A stretch of DNA of 15,891 nt, taken from positions 1 through 15,891 of the forward strand of contig CASFUI010000244.1 of assembly GCA_949297565.1 (NCBI GenBank), in the 5' to 3' direction. Below the pieces are notes generated by a model. That model saw nothing but the letters and a program-made list of their open reading frames with translations, ran no database searches and was not told where the DNA came from. The position numbers and the translations under genes are program-made. This stretch comes from an uncultured Eubacteriales bacterium (GTDB lineage: Bacteria; Bacillota; Clostridia; Lachnospirales; Lachnospiraceae). Of this stretch, positions 1-7,250 are shown piece after piece (positions within the stretch are counted from its first letter, which is position 1; every line of letters starts with the position of its first letter).

Positions 1-1
1 A

Positions 2-271
2 ACGGAAACAGCGAAAGGAGCGCGGCTTGATGGAAAAACATTCGTTGTCACGGGCTCTTTAAAGCATTTTGAAAACAGAAACCAGCTAAAGGATTTAATC
101 GAGTCGCTTGGAGGTAAAGTGACCGGCTCTGTCACAGGAAAGACCAGTTATCTTATAAACAATGACAGCACATCAGCTTCCTCAAAAAACAAGACGGCTG
201 TTAAGCTTGGAATACCGATTATAACGGAGGAGGAATTTCTTGTTATTGCGGGAAAAGAAGATTTGATGTAA
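2..271 (+). CDS. ligA: NAD-dependent DNA ligase LigA, C-terminal fragment (BRCT domain)
   Basis: The 5' end lies outside the window; an open frame of 89 codons ends in TAA at 269-271. The visible residues form a BRCT domain in the style of bacterial LigA: GKTFVVTGSL at the start, a helix rich in KDLIESLGGKV, SVTGKTSYLINND in the middle, and LGIPIITEEEFL near the end. LigA seals nicks in duplex DNA using NAD+ during replication and repair, and the C-terminal BRCT domain contributes to DNA binding. The adenylation, OB-fold and helix-hairpin-helix domains would lie upstream of position 1. metA follows after 39 nt with no obvious terminator, so the two may share a transcript. The family call is confident; another BRCT protein is possible only in principle. 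Confidence 0.9.
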   Translation, partial: TETAKGARLDGKTFVVTGSLKHFENRNQLKDLIESLGGKVTGSVTGKTSYLINNDSTSASSKNKTAVKLGIPIITEEEFLVIAGKEDLM

Positions 272-310
272 TATGAATGATACTACACAGCAGAAAGGTG
301 GAAGAGTTTA

Positions 311-1234
311 ATGCCAATTAGAATACAGAGTGATTTACCTGCAAAGGCAGAGCTGGAAGATGAGAATATATTTGTGATGGATGAAAGAAGGGCTCTGTCA
401 CAGGATTTTCGTGAGCTTCGCATTGTTATCCTCAATCTTATGCCTATCAAGCAGGATACAGAGCTCCAGCTTTTAAGAGGACTTTCAAATACACCGCTTC
501 AGATAGATGTAACATTTTTACAGATGGAAAGCCATGTGTCTAAGAATACTTCGATATCGCATCTTAAGAAATTCTACGTAACATTTTCTGATATAAAAAA
601 GAAAAAATTTGACGGACTGATTATAACGGGAGCTCCGGTGGAAAAGCTTGACTTTGAGCAGGTTGATTACTGGGATGAGCTCACGAAGATTATGGAGTGG
701 TCAAAGACGCATGTTACTTCAACGCTTCATATTTGCTGGGGAGCTCAGGCAGGGCTTTACTATCACTACGGAGTACGCAAGATTATGTTTGATAAAAAGC
801 TGTCAGGAGTGTACAGACACCGCGTGATGAACAGAAAAGAGCCGCTTGTAAGAGGCTTTGATGACTATTTTATGGCTCCGCACTCAAGATATACGGAAGC
901 ATGCAGAGAGGATATTCTTTCAAATAATAATTTAAAGGTGCTTGCTGACTCGGAAGAGGCGGGCATTTACATAGTTATGGAAAGGGAAGGAAAACAGATT
1001 TTTGTCATGGGACATCCGGAGTATGACCGTGTGACGCTTGACCAGGAGTACAAAAGGGATTTGGAGAAAGGGCTGGATATAGCCATGCCTGTAAATTATT
1101 ATCCTGATGACGACTGCAACAGAAGACCGGTTCTGTCATGGAGAAGCCACGCAAACAATCTCTATACAAACTGGCTTAATTATTATGTTTACCAGATTAC
1201 GCCATATATCCTTGAGGAGGACGCAAATGATTGA
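311..1234 (+). CDS. metA: Homoserine O-acetyltransferase, MetA type
   Basis: This 307-residue protein is full length for the MetA family (class I glutamine-amidotransferase-like fold). MetA acylates homoserine as the first committed step from homoserine to methionine, in the cytoplasm. The nucleophile is Cys142 in HICWGAQA, and the His235 and Glu237 pair lies in GHPEYDR. The N-terminus MPIRIQSDLPA and the block ILNLMPIKQDTELQLLR are typical. Residue 111, in GAPVEKLDF, is Glu. In this family Glu at 111 goes with acetyl-CoA use and Gly, as in E. coli, with succinyl-CoA, so O-acetylhomoserine is the predicted product despite the common succinyltransferase label. An AAAGGTGG ribosome binding site lies about nine bases before the ATG. 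The 3' end overlaps the next gene by 8 nt, suggesting translational coupling. Confidence 0.95.
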   Translation: MPIRIQSDLPAKAELEDENIFVMDERRALSQDFRELRIVILNLMPIKQDTELQLLRGLSNTPLQIDVTFLQMESHVSKNTSISHLKKFYVTFSDIKKKKFDGLIITGAPVEKLDFEQVDYWDELTKIMEWSKTHVTSTLHICWGAQAGLYYHYGVRKIMFDKKLSGVYRHRVMNRKEPLVRGFDDYFMAPHSRYTEACREDILSNNNLKVLADSEEAGIYIVMEREGKQIFVMGHPEYDRVTLDQEYKRDLEKGLDIAMPVNYYPDDDCNRRPVLSWRSHANNLYTNWLNYYVYQITPYILEEDAND

Positions 1235-1565
1235 CGCAGACCAGATTATGCCGCTGAACTTTTTCAGTTACGGAGGCGTATACAGCGGCGAGCATCACGG
1301 TATGCGCTATCAGCTAAGACGTACGGGCGAGAAGCCGGATTACCGGCTGGAGGCCTGTGCGTGGCAGGGTCCGTACAGCTTTGCGGCTGTTAACAGCGAA
1401 AATAAAATTTTTAATACCTTTGATTTCAGCGAGGACGGAAGAAAAGCCGCGATAGATTGGCTCATGGATATATATGACAGAGAAAAGGAGACATGGGAGA
1501 GTGCTCCAAGTATACTTGAAGCACCCATAGACCTCAACGCAGTTTATTCCGATAAGGGCGAATAG
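1227..1565 (+). CDS. Conserved-looking protein of unknown function, coupled to metA
   Basis: I do not recognise this 112-residue protein. The ATG at 1227 sits inside the end of metA (8-nt overlap) and has a strong GAGGAGG site at 1214-1220. The frame stays open further upstream inside metA, but this start is by far the best placed. The protein looks soluble: no signal peptide or membrane segment. It has an aromatic, glycine-rich N-terminal part (FFSYGGVYSGEHHGMRYQL, residues 12-30), then LEACAWQGPYSFAAV (41-55) and a likely helix, SEDGRKAAIDWLMDIYDREKETW (68-90). The coupling suggests a role linked to methionine synthesis or simple co-expression, which is inference. The last 32 nt overlap the 3' end of the opposite-strand flippase gene. 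Confidence 0.8.
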   Translation: MIDADQIMPLNFFSYGGVYSGEHHGMRYQLRRTGEKPDYRLEACAWQGPYSFAAVNSENKIFNTFDFSEDGRKAAIDWLMDIYDREKETWESAPSILEAPIDLNAVYSDKGE

Positions 1566-3066
1566 ACAGTGCTGCGTATACTGCGCAGGCGACAGCGGCG
1601 CAGATTGTAAGTCTCCAGAATTCAGAGAACACAGATGTTCTTATTAAGACTTCCGACAGTAAAAGAGAGCAGCCTGTGGATATAACAGAATAAAAAGCAG
1701 GAATTACAAGCCAGCCGCGTGCGTTCATTTTTATATGGAGCATGCGGCTTAATTTTATGTAGTGGCAGACACAAACCATAATCTGAGAGGTGAGAAGTCC
1801 TGCAAGATACATGCTTATGCCGTATTTTGGAACAAGTACTATCAAAAAGATAAGTCGTACGCCCACAGCGGCTATGTTTTGCAGACAGGTCACAGTTGTT
1901 TTTCCAAGTCCGTTTAATATGCTTCCTAGTGTCGTCGCAAGGTAAATAAAAGGACACAGCCATGCAAGCACAAGCACGAAGTTATAAACCTCGGGCTGGT
2001 CAAAAAGTATTGCTCCGAGAGGAGCTCCGTAAAAGATAAAGAGCAGAGTGCTCATAATTCCCATAGAAAGGCAGAAGGTAAGACATCTATCCATTGTGTT
2101 TCGTATATGACTGTCGTTGTTTCCTGCCTGGTCGGCAGATACGGATGGAAGAAGCATCACTGCCAGCGCGTTTGTTATAGCGGTGGGAAATAAAACAAGA
2201 GGATGCGCCATTCCGGTAAGTATTCCGTATAATGACAACGCGTCGCTTTTTGTAAAACCGTATACTATAAGCTGTGCCGGAACAAGGATTGCCTCGGCGC
2301 TCTGGAACAGGTGCATGAGAACGCGATTAGCTGTAAGCGGCAGAGAAAATTTTATAATCGAAATAACTTTGCCGGCAAACTGCCCGCGCTTCTGTTTTAC
2401 GGAGGACTTTGCTTTTATTCGGCTGAAAAAAAGCATTACAGAGCAGTAGACAGTTGAGGCTATTTCGCCGCAGAAATTGCTGTATATGGCGCAGATAACA
2501 GTGACTTCCTCATTGTTTTCAATAGATATTCCGGCATAGATAAAAACGGCGCAAAAACGGACTATCTGCTCCAGAAGCTGAGAAAAAGCAGGAACAGAAG
2601 CCTGTTTTTTTCCGTAGTAAAAACCGTTTACACAGTTGTGAAATGTGGCAAACGGAAAGGTAAATGCCATTATTTTCAGAAGGGGCGCGCATGCCTCATT
2701 AAACATAAAGCGTACAGCTATATAGTCCGAGTTAAACCAGATAATAGCAGTTATTATACAAGAGAGAGGAAAGCTGACTGCAAGTCCTGCAAGCAGCCAT
2801 GAGCCCCGGTCTTTTCTCTCGGCGCAGAATTTTGATATTGCTGTCTGTACGCCTGCGGAACATACAGCAAATACGATTCCGGCAACCGGCATTATCATCT
2901 GAAATAGTCCCATTCCCTCGGCGCCTATTAAACGAGTGAGGAATATGCGGTAGAAAAAGCCGATAACACGGCTCAGAATACCTGCGGCAGTAAGAATAAT
3001 TGTGCCTTTGATTACCACGCTTTTTAATAGTGCTTCCGGCAGTATTTTTTTTTGTGTGTGTTTCAC
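1534..3066 (-). CDS. SpoVB/MATE-like polysaccharide (lipid-linked) flippase
   Basis: A 510-residue integral membrane protein with about a dozen or more hydrophobic segments over its whole length. Residues 32-57 (SRVIGFFYRIFLTRLIGAEGMGLFQM) carry the signature of the SpoVB/YtgP/MurJ group of the MOP flippase superfamily, which moves lipid-linked glycan precursors across the membrane. In spore formers SpoVB acts in cortex peptidoglycan synthesis; paralogues act in cell-wall or surface glycan export, and the exact substrate cannot be read from sequence. The start is GTG at 3064-3066, with a GGAGGT site only 3-4 nt away, closer than usual. A run of nine A residues in the coding strand (3045-3053) covers codons 5-8. 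The gene is divergent from the cysteine desulfurase and overlaps the unknown gene tail to tail. Confidence 0.85.
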   Translation of the reverse strand: MKHTQKKILPEALLKSVVIKGTIILTAAGILSRVIGFFYRIFLTRLIGAEGMGLFQMIMPVAGIVFAVCSAGVQTAISKFCAERKDRGSWLLAGLAVSFPLSCIITAIIWFNSDYIAVRFMFNEACAPLLKIMAFTFPFATFHNCVNGFYYGKKQASVPAFSQLLEQIVRFCAVFIYAGISIENNEEVTVICAIYSNFCGEIASTVYCSVMLFFSRIKAKSSVKQKRGQFAGKVISIIKFSLPLTANRVLMHLFQSAEAILVPAQLIVYGFTKSDALSLYGILTGMAHPLVLFPTAITNALAVMLLPSVSADQAGNNDSHIRNTMDRCLTFCLSMGIMSTLLFIFYGAPLGAILFDQPEVYNFVLVLAWLCPFIYLATTLGSILNGLGKTTVTCLQNIAAVGVRLIFLIVLVPKYGISMYLAGLLTSQIMVCVCHYIKLSRMLHIKMNARGWLVIPAFYSVISTGCSLLLSEVLIRTSVFSEFWRLTICAAVACAVYAALSIRPYRNKLR

Positions 3067-3105
3067 GAAACCTCCGTCTGCAAAAACAGATATACGACCT
3101 TGTTA

Positions 3106-3135
3106 TTAGCATTGTATGTGCCGTATGAATATAAT
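3106..3135 (+). promoter_or_regulatory. Candidate promoter of the cysteine desulfurase gene
   Basis: A perfect -10 box TATAAT (3130-3135) lies 18 nt after TTAGCA (3106-3111), a 4/6 match to the -35 consensus. It sits in the 107-nt gap between the divergent flippase and desulfurase genes, about 40 nt before the predicted ATG. No equally good promoter for the flippase was seen on the other strand. Confidence 0.5.
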
Positions 3136-3173
3136 ATTAACAGGAAATTAAATGAAAGGTGCGTAAACATATA

Positions 3174-4319
3174 ATGATTTACATGGACAATGCGGCAACA
3201 ACAAAAATGCATCCGGAAGTAGTCAATGCTATGCTTCCTTACATGGGAAACAGATATGGAAACCCTTCAGGTGTATATACATTTTCAAAAAAGATAAAGA
3301 GGGATGTTTCTGAAGCGAGGGAACTTCTTGCTTCTACAATAGGCGCTAAACCGGAAGAAATATTTTTTACGTCGGGAGGGACCGAGTCTGATAACTGGGC
3401 GTTGAAGATGACTGCGGATGAGCGCAGGGCAGGGAGCGTTATCACTACTTCAATAGAGCATCACGCTATTTTAAAGACTTGTGATTTTCTGGAAAAACGT
3501 CATATAGGCGTTATAAAAATGGGGGTTGATACCGCTGGAAAGGTAAATGTCAATGCCATAGAGCGCGCTATAAGACCTGATACATTTTTGATTTCGGTTA
3601 TGGCGGCAAATAATGAAATAGGAACTGTTCAGCCTGTCGCCAGGATAGGAAGACTTGCCAGAGGGAGAAATATACTCTTTCACACAGATGCTGTTCAGGC
3701 ATACACAAATATTTATATCGATGTAAACGCGATGAATGTGGATATGCTGAGCGTAAGCGGTCACAAGATAAGGGGGCCTAAAGGAGTTGGCTTCCTATAT
3801 ATAAGAAAAGGCTGCCTGAAGACTCCGTTTATTAACGGAGGGGCGCAGGAAATGGGAATGCGTGCCGGGACAGAAAATGTGGCTGGAATTATAGGTCTTG
3901 CAAAGGCGGCGCAGATTGCTATGGTAAACAGAGATAAGAGAATACGAAGGGAAAGGCAGATGCGTGACTATATGATAAAACGCATTATGACGGAGATTAA
4001 GGATGTTCGACTCAATGGCGATGCATCAGACCGGCTTCCGAACAATATGAGCTTTTCGTTTTCAAGGGTGGACGGGGCAACGCTTATTTTAATGCTTGAC
4101 CAGCAGGGAATATGCGCGTCTGCCGGCTCAGCATGCTCATCTTCACAGGCACAGCCGTCGCATGTGCTTAAAGCCATAGGTCTTTCTGATGCGCTTGCTT
4201 ATGGAACTGTACGTTTTACAATTAACGAGGAGCTTCAATGGAATGAAATTGATTATGTTGTGGAATGTATAAAGAGAAATGTAGCTGAATTGAGAAGATT
4301 GTCTGTAAATGAAAATTAA
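3174..4319 (+). CDS. Cysteine desulfurase, NifS/IscS family (class V aminotransferase)
   Basis: A PLP enzyme that takes sulfur from cysteine as a protein persulfide for Fe-S cluster assembly, thio-modified tRNA or other cofactors, releasing alanine. I place the start at ATG 3174 (381 residues, MIYMDNAATT), the usual N-terminus of the family; an in-frame GTG at 3159 would overlap the AAAGGTG ribosome binding site. The PLP lysine is Lys198 in SGHKIRGPKG. The catalytic cysteine is Cys321 in GSACSSSQ, and this short loop without insertion suggests the IscS-like group I. SIEHHAIL (93-100), ANNEIGTVQP (145-154) and HTDAVQ (170-175) are cofactor-site blocks. No scaffold gene (iscU, nifU, sufU) or thiI is adjacent, so its partner is unknown, and the choice between IscS and NifS is left open. 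Confidence 0.93.
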   Translation: MIYMDNAATTKMHPEVVNAMLPYMGNRYGNPSGVYTFSKKIKRDVSEARELLASTIGAKPEEIFFTSGGTESDNWALKMTADERRAGSVITTSIEHHAILKTCDFLEKRHIGVIKMGVDTAGKVNVNAIERAIRPDTFLISVMAANNEIGTVQPVARIGRLARGRNILFHTDAVQAYTNIYIDVNAMNVDMLSVSGHKIRGPKGVGFLYIRKGCLKTPFINGGAQEMGMRAGTENVAGIIGLAKAAQIAMVNRDKRIRRERQMRDYMIKRIMTEIKDVRLNGDASDRLPNNMSFSFSRVDGATLILMLDQQGICASAGSACSSSQAQPSHVLKAIGLSDALAYGTVRFTINEELQWNEIDYVVECIKRNVAELRRLSVNEN

Positions 4320-4325
4320 CGGCGC

Positions 4326-4362
4326 GCTGCTGCGGCATATATCGTTTTAGTGCGGCAGCAGC
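4326..4362. terminator. Hairpin between convergent genes, candidate bidirectional terminator
   Basis: Arms 4326-4337 and 4351-4362 pair over 12 positions with one mismatch (core GCTGCTGC/GCAGCAGC), with a 13-nt loop. It occupies the 54-nt gap between the desulfurase stop and the histidinol phosphatase stop. There is no strong T run on either side, so termination may be inefficient or factor dependent. Confidence 0.5.
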
Positions 4363-4373
4363 ACGGATACCGG

Positions 4374-5186
4374 TTAAAGTTTTATAAATTTCGGGATTCT
4401 TTCTTTGAAAACCGTGTAATACCTGAAGCCTGAAGCCTTTAGGATTTCATAGGCGGTATTAAAACCCGATGCGATATGGCGGCTTTCGTGCGCGTCCGAG
4501 CCGACTGTTATAATTTCTCCGCCGAGCCTGCGGTAGCGGGCAATGACCTCCGCGCACGGATTTGTTGAGGACAGAGGGCTGCGCAGTCCGGCGGTATTTA
4601 TTTCTATTCCTTTTCCCAACTCTATGATACGTTTAAGAATTTTGTCTATAATGACGCTGAAATGAGAATAATAGTATGTGTATGATTTATCCGGGATATA
4701 TCGGGCTATGTAGTCGAGGTGCCCGTATACGTCAAAATTCCGGCAGGTTTTAAGGTTTTCAAGAATACTCTCATAGTAGTCATTTATTGCCTTCTCCGTC
4801 GACTGACCTTCCCAGAATTCAGGATAGTACGGGTCCTGTCCATGCACAAGATGAGACGAGCCTATAATAAAGTCAAGCTGGTGCCCGCTGTCATAAGCGT
4901 TAATGCGCTCCGCCGCGGATGAGCACAGGCCTTGTTCAACTCCTATATATACAGATATTTTATCGCGGTATTTTTCTCTGAGTTCAGATAAGCTCGTAAT
5001 GTAATTTTTAAAGTCGAGCTGAAACACGCTCTTTCCGTCCTCAGGCGGAAAATCAAAGTCATTGTGGTCTGTAAAGCAAATGGCGGCAAGCTGATTGTTT
5101 ATTGCAGCTATAATGTTTTCCTCCGGCGACGCCTCCGAGTCAGAGGAAAAAGAGCTGTGAGTGTGAAAGTCTGCAAAGTTGTTCAT
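4374..5186 (-). CDS. hisK: Histidinol-phosphatase, PHP family (HisJ/HisK type)
   Basis: A 270-residue metal-dependent phosphoesterase that would convert L-histidinol phosphate to histidinol, the penultimate stage of histidine synthesis, in the cytoplasm. The PHP metal-site motifs appear in order: DFHTHSSFSSD (His8, His10, Asp16), FTDHND (Asp40, His41), GVEQG (Glu84), GSSHLVHG (His112), YGHLDYIARY (His156) and VGSDAHE (Asp231, His233). The block FWEGQSTEKAINDYYESIL (124-142) resembles the HisJ-type group rather than PHP domains of DNA polymerases. The ATG at 5184-5186 follows an AAAGGA site. No other his gene is in view, which is common for this enzyme. A related PHP phosphoesterase with another substrate is the main alternative. 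It is divergent from the phosphate symporter gene. Confidence 0.87.
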   Translation of the reverse strand: MNNFADFHTHSSFSSDSEASPEENIIAAINNQLAAICFTDHNDFDFPPEDGKSVFQLDFKNYITSLSELREKYRDKISVYIGVEQGLCSSAAERINAYDSGHQLDFIIGSSHLVHGQDPYYPEFWEGQSTEKAINDYYESILENLKTCRNFDVYGHLDYIARYIPDKSYTYYYSHFSVIIDKILKRIIELGKGIEINTAGLRSPLSSTNPCAEVIARYRRLGGEIITVGSDAHESRHIASGFNTAYEILKASGFRYYTVFKERIPKFIKL

Positions 5187-5242
5187 GAGTAAAGGATCCT
5201 TTCAAAATAATAACGCGCAGGTATGCTGTGCAATCTGTGTAC

Positions 5243-5251
5243 AGTATACCA
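5243..5251 (-). promoter_or_regulatory. Candidate extended -10 promoter of hisK
   Basis: On the minus strand TGG followed directly by TATACT (positions 5251 down to 5243) makes an extended -10 element about 57 nt before the hisK start. No convincing -35 box lies at the right distance, which is tolerated for extended -10 promoters. Confidence 0.4.
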
Positions 5252-5293
5252 TACATGGGTAATCAATGCTTAAATTTTTGGTTATTTTTTTGC

Positions 5294-5322
5294 TTGAAAA
5301 TGGAATGAGCAGTTGATATTAT
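5294..5322 (+). promoter_or_regulatory. Candidate promoter of the phosphate symporter gene
   Basis: TTGAAA (5294-5299) and TATTAT (5317-5322) are each 5/6 to consensus and separated by exactly 17 nt. Transcription would start near 5330, giving a leader of about 110-130 nt that contains a hairpin at 5387-5413. Confidence 0.65.
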
Positions 5323-5386
5323 GTAAAAAGAATGTGAAAAATATTTAACATAAATTACATTATTACTTTGGGTGTTTTTGCCTATA

Positions 5387-5413
5387 ACGAGTTTGCAATG
5401 CGAACTTGCTCGT
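5387..5413 (+). other. Hairpin in the leader of the phosphate symporter gene
   Basis: GTTTGC (5391-5396) pairs with GCGAAC (5400-5405) over six pairs including one G-U, around a 3-nt loop. The outer ACGA (5387-5390) and TCGT (5410-5413) can extend the stem past a 4-nt bulge. There is no T run behind it, so it is not an intrinsic terminator. Its function is unknown. Confidence 0.35.
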
Positions 5414-5438
5414 CAACAACCCGTGCTTTTGCTGACGG

Positions 5439-7151
5439 ATGAAAGGAACGAATATTTTAAGGATGAATGCGATAGGGAGTTTGTTTGAATTTGCGGGGGG
5501 AATAGGAATGTTCCTCTACGGTATGAACAGAATGGCAGACGGAATGCAGAAATCTGCCGGAAGTAAGATGAAGTCGCTGCTTGGGTATCTTACAAGGAAC
5601 AGGTTTCTTGCTGTGCTTGTCGGAGCATTGATTACGGCGATTATACAGAGCAGCGGAGCTACAACTGTTATGGTTGTTGGTTTTGTCAATGCGGGGCTTA
5701 TGACGCTGGTTCAGGCAGTAGGCGTTATTATGGGCGCCAATATAGGTACGACGATAACGGCGTGGATTGTTTCTCTGGGGCAGATAGGAGACGCTGTAAA
5801 GGCACTTCAGCCGTCTTTTTATGCGCCGCTTCTCATAGGAATAGGAGCGTTTGTAAGTCTGTTTGCAAAGAAGGACAAGTTTAAAACGGTAGGTGAGCTG
5901 TTTGTAGGAATAGGTTTGCTGTTTGAGGGATTGGAATTTATGAGCTCTGCAATTTCTCCATATACCGACGCACCTATTTTTTCCGATGCGTTTAAAATTG
6001 TCGGAAGCAATCCTATACTGGGAATTGTAATCGGTATTGTTGTGACGGCTATTTTGCAGAGTTCATCCGCTTCGGTCGGAATTTTGCAGACACTTGCAAT
6101 GAATGGGGTTGTGACAACTAATGCGGCAATTTTTATTACCCTGGGACAGAATATAGGCTCATGTGTGACGGCGCTTATTTCAAGCGCGGGAACGTCAAGA
6201 ACTGCAAAGAGAGCCGCCTGTATGCATCTTTTGTTTAACATAGCGGGATCTCTGCTTTTCGGTACGGCAGGTTTTATTTTGTTTTGTATAAGACCGGATA
6301 TTGCGGTCCATAATATAACAGGTGTTGAGATTTCTATTTTCCATACATTCTTTAATATTACATGTACAATAGTCATGTTCCCGTTTGCAAAACAGCTTGT
6401 AAAGCTGTCAGGTGTGATTATACCTGAGAAGACGGAGAGTGAGACGGATAAATTGACAGGAACTGACGATGATTTTGAGAGTGAGATAAGAAGGCATTTT
6501 GATGACAGGATTTTGGGACAGCCTTCCGTTGCGGTGGAACGGGCGGAAAAAGAGGTTATAAATATGGCAAGGCTAGCCTATGACAATATTGAGACAGCGT
6601 CAAGGGCAGTCAGGGAGAACAGTCAGGAGCTCGTTGATAAAATTTATCAGGTTGAGCAGCAGGTTGACTGTTATTCAAAATATCTGACATCTTACCTCAT
6701 AAAAGTAGATAACCAGTCGCTTTCCGATAAACAGCATTTTCTCATAAATAATTTGTTTCACGCCGTTATTGATATAGAGCGCGTATCTGACCATGCGGAA
6801 AATCTTGCCGACCTTACAAAGTATAAGATTGATAATGATATTGTATTTTCGCAGAGAGGTACGGAGGAACTCAGAGAGCTTTGGGATAAGGTGCTTTGCT
6901 GCTTTGACAGGGCAGTGACTGCCAGAGATACAGGGGCTGTGGCTGCGGTGAGAGATGTTTACCGCATCGAGGAGCAGGTGGATGATTTGGAGGAGGAACT
7001 TCGTGATAAGCATATAAGGCGGCTTTCTGACGGAAAATGTCTTCCGTCCAGCGGAGTGGTATATCTTGATATTTTATCAAATCTTGAAAGAATATCAGAC
7101 CATGCCAAAAATATAGCTGAGTGTGTTCAGGAGGAAATTTCGTCAAATTAA
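5439..7151 (+). CDS. Na+/phosphate symporter family protein with C-terminal PhoU-like domain
   Basis: A 570-residue protein of the NptA/NaPi-II family, expected to couple inorganic phosphate uptake to the sodium gradient. The transporter part (about 11-325) is hydrophobic and has the two inverted-repeat signatures: QSSGATT (70-76) with GANIGTT (99-105), and QSSSAS (207-212) with GQNIGSC (236-242). After a charged linker (about 330-365), the cytoplasmic part (about 365-565) is helical and PhoU-like, with two metal-binding style motifs, ERVSDHAENLAD (447-458) and ERISDHAKNIAE (550-561). This transporter-PhoU fusion is well known in bacteria, and the PhoU part may adjust transport to phosphate status. 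The start is uncertain: ATG 5439 has no good ribosome binding site, while ATG 5463 begins at the usual family N-terminus but its GAAAGGA site is about 15 nt away. Confidence 0.9.
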   Translation: MKGTNILRMNAIGSLFEFAGGIGMFLYGMNRMADGMQKSAGSKMKSLLGYLTRNRFLAVLVGALITAIIQSSGATTVMVVGFVNAGLMTLVQAVGVIMGANIGTTITAWIVSLGQIGDAVKALQPSFYAPLLIGIGAFVSLFAKKDKFKTVGELFVGIGLLFEGLEFMSSAISPYTDAPIFSDAFKIVGSNPILGIVIGIVVTAILQSSSASVGILQTLAMNGVVTTNAAIFITLGQNIGSCVTALISSAGTSRTAKRAACMHLLFNIAGSLLFGTAGFILFCIRPDIAVHNITGVEISIFHTFFNITCTIVMFPFAKQLVKLSGVIIPEKTESETDKLTGTDDDFESEIRRHFDDRILGQPSVAVERAEKEVINMARLAYDNIETASRAVRENSQELVDKIYQVEQQVDCYSKYLTSYLIKVDNQSLSDKQHFLINNLFHAVIDIERVSDHAENLADLTKYKIDNDIVFSQRGTEELRELWDKVLCCFDRAVTARDTGAVAAVRDVYRIEEQVDDLEEELRDKHIRRLSDGKCLPSSGVVYLDILSNLERISDHAKNIAECVQEEISSN

Positions 7152-7157
7152 CTAAAG

Positions 7158-7184
7158 CGAAGATACTCATTTTCGACTTTTTTT
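7158..7184 (+). terminator. Weak intrinsic terminator after the phosphate symporter gene
   Basis: CGAAGA (7158-7163) pairs with TTTTCG (7170-7175) over six positions including one G-U, followed two bases later by seven T residues (7178-7184). The stem is short, so efficiency is doubtful. It lies just after the stop codon and before the gap promoter. Confidence 0.45.
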
Positions 7185-7212
7185 GCATTATGTAAAAAAA
7201 GGTAATTTACAC

Positions 7213-7241
7213 TTGATATTTTGAATTTTTTTTTGTACAAT
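7213..7241 (+). promoter_or_regulatory. Promoter of gap
   Basis: TTGATA (7213-7218) and TACAAT (7236-7241) are separated by exactly 17 nt. The spacer contains nine consecutive T residues (7226-7234). The start of transcription is expected near 7248, giving a short leader of about 50 nt with an AGGAGG site at 7283-7288. A Rex-like operator lies immediately downstream. Confidence 0.75.
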
Positions 7242-7250
7242 ACAATCTAG

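Noticed and set aside
272..310. SAM riboswitch or T-box before metA
   Set aside because: The gap after ligA is only 39 nt, too short for either element.
3159..3173. Cysteine desulfurase start at GTG 3159
   Set aside because: The GTG is part of the AAAGGTG ribosome binding site, and family proteins begin near MIYMDNAATT.
5345..5368. Repeats TTAACA, TTACAT and TTACTT resembling a PhoP box before the phosphate symporter gene
   Set aside because: The repeat period is 10 and then 8 bp instead of 11, only one copy is exact, and the site lies downstream of the predicted promoter.
7241..7246. Second TACAAT as the gap -10 box
   Set aside because: It is 22 nt from TTGATA, whereas the first TACAAT has the ideal 17-nt spacer.
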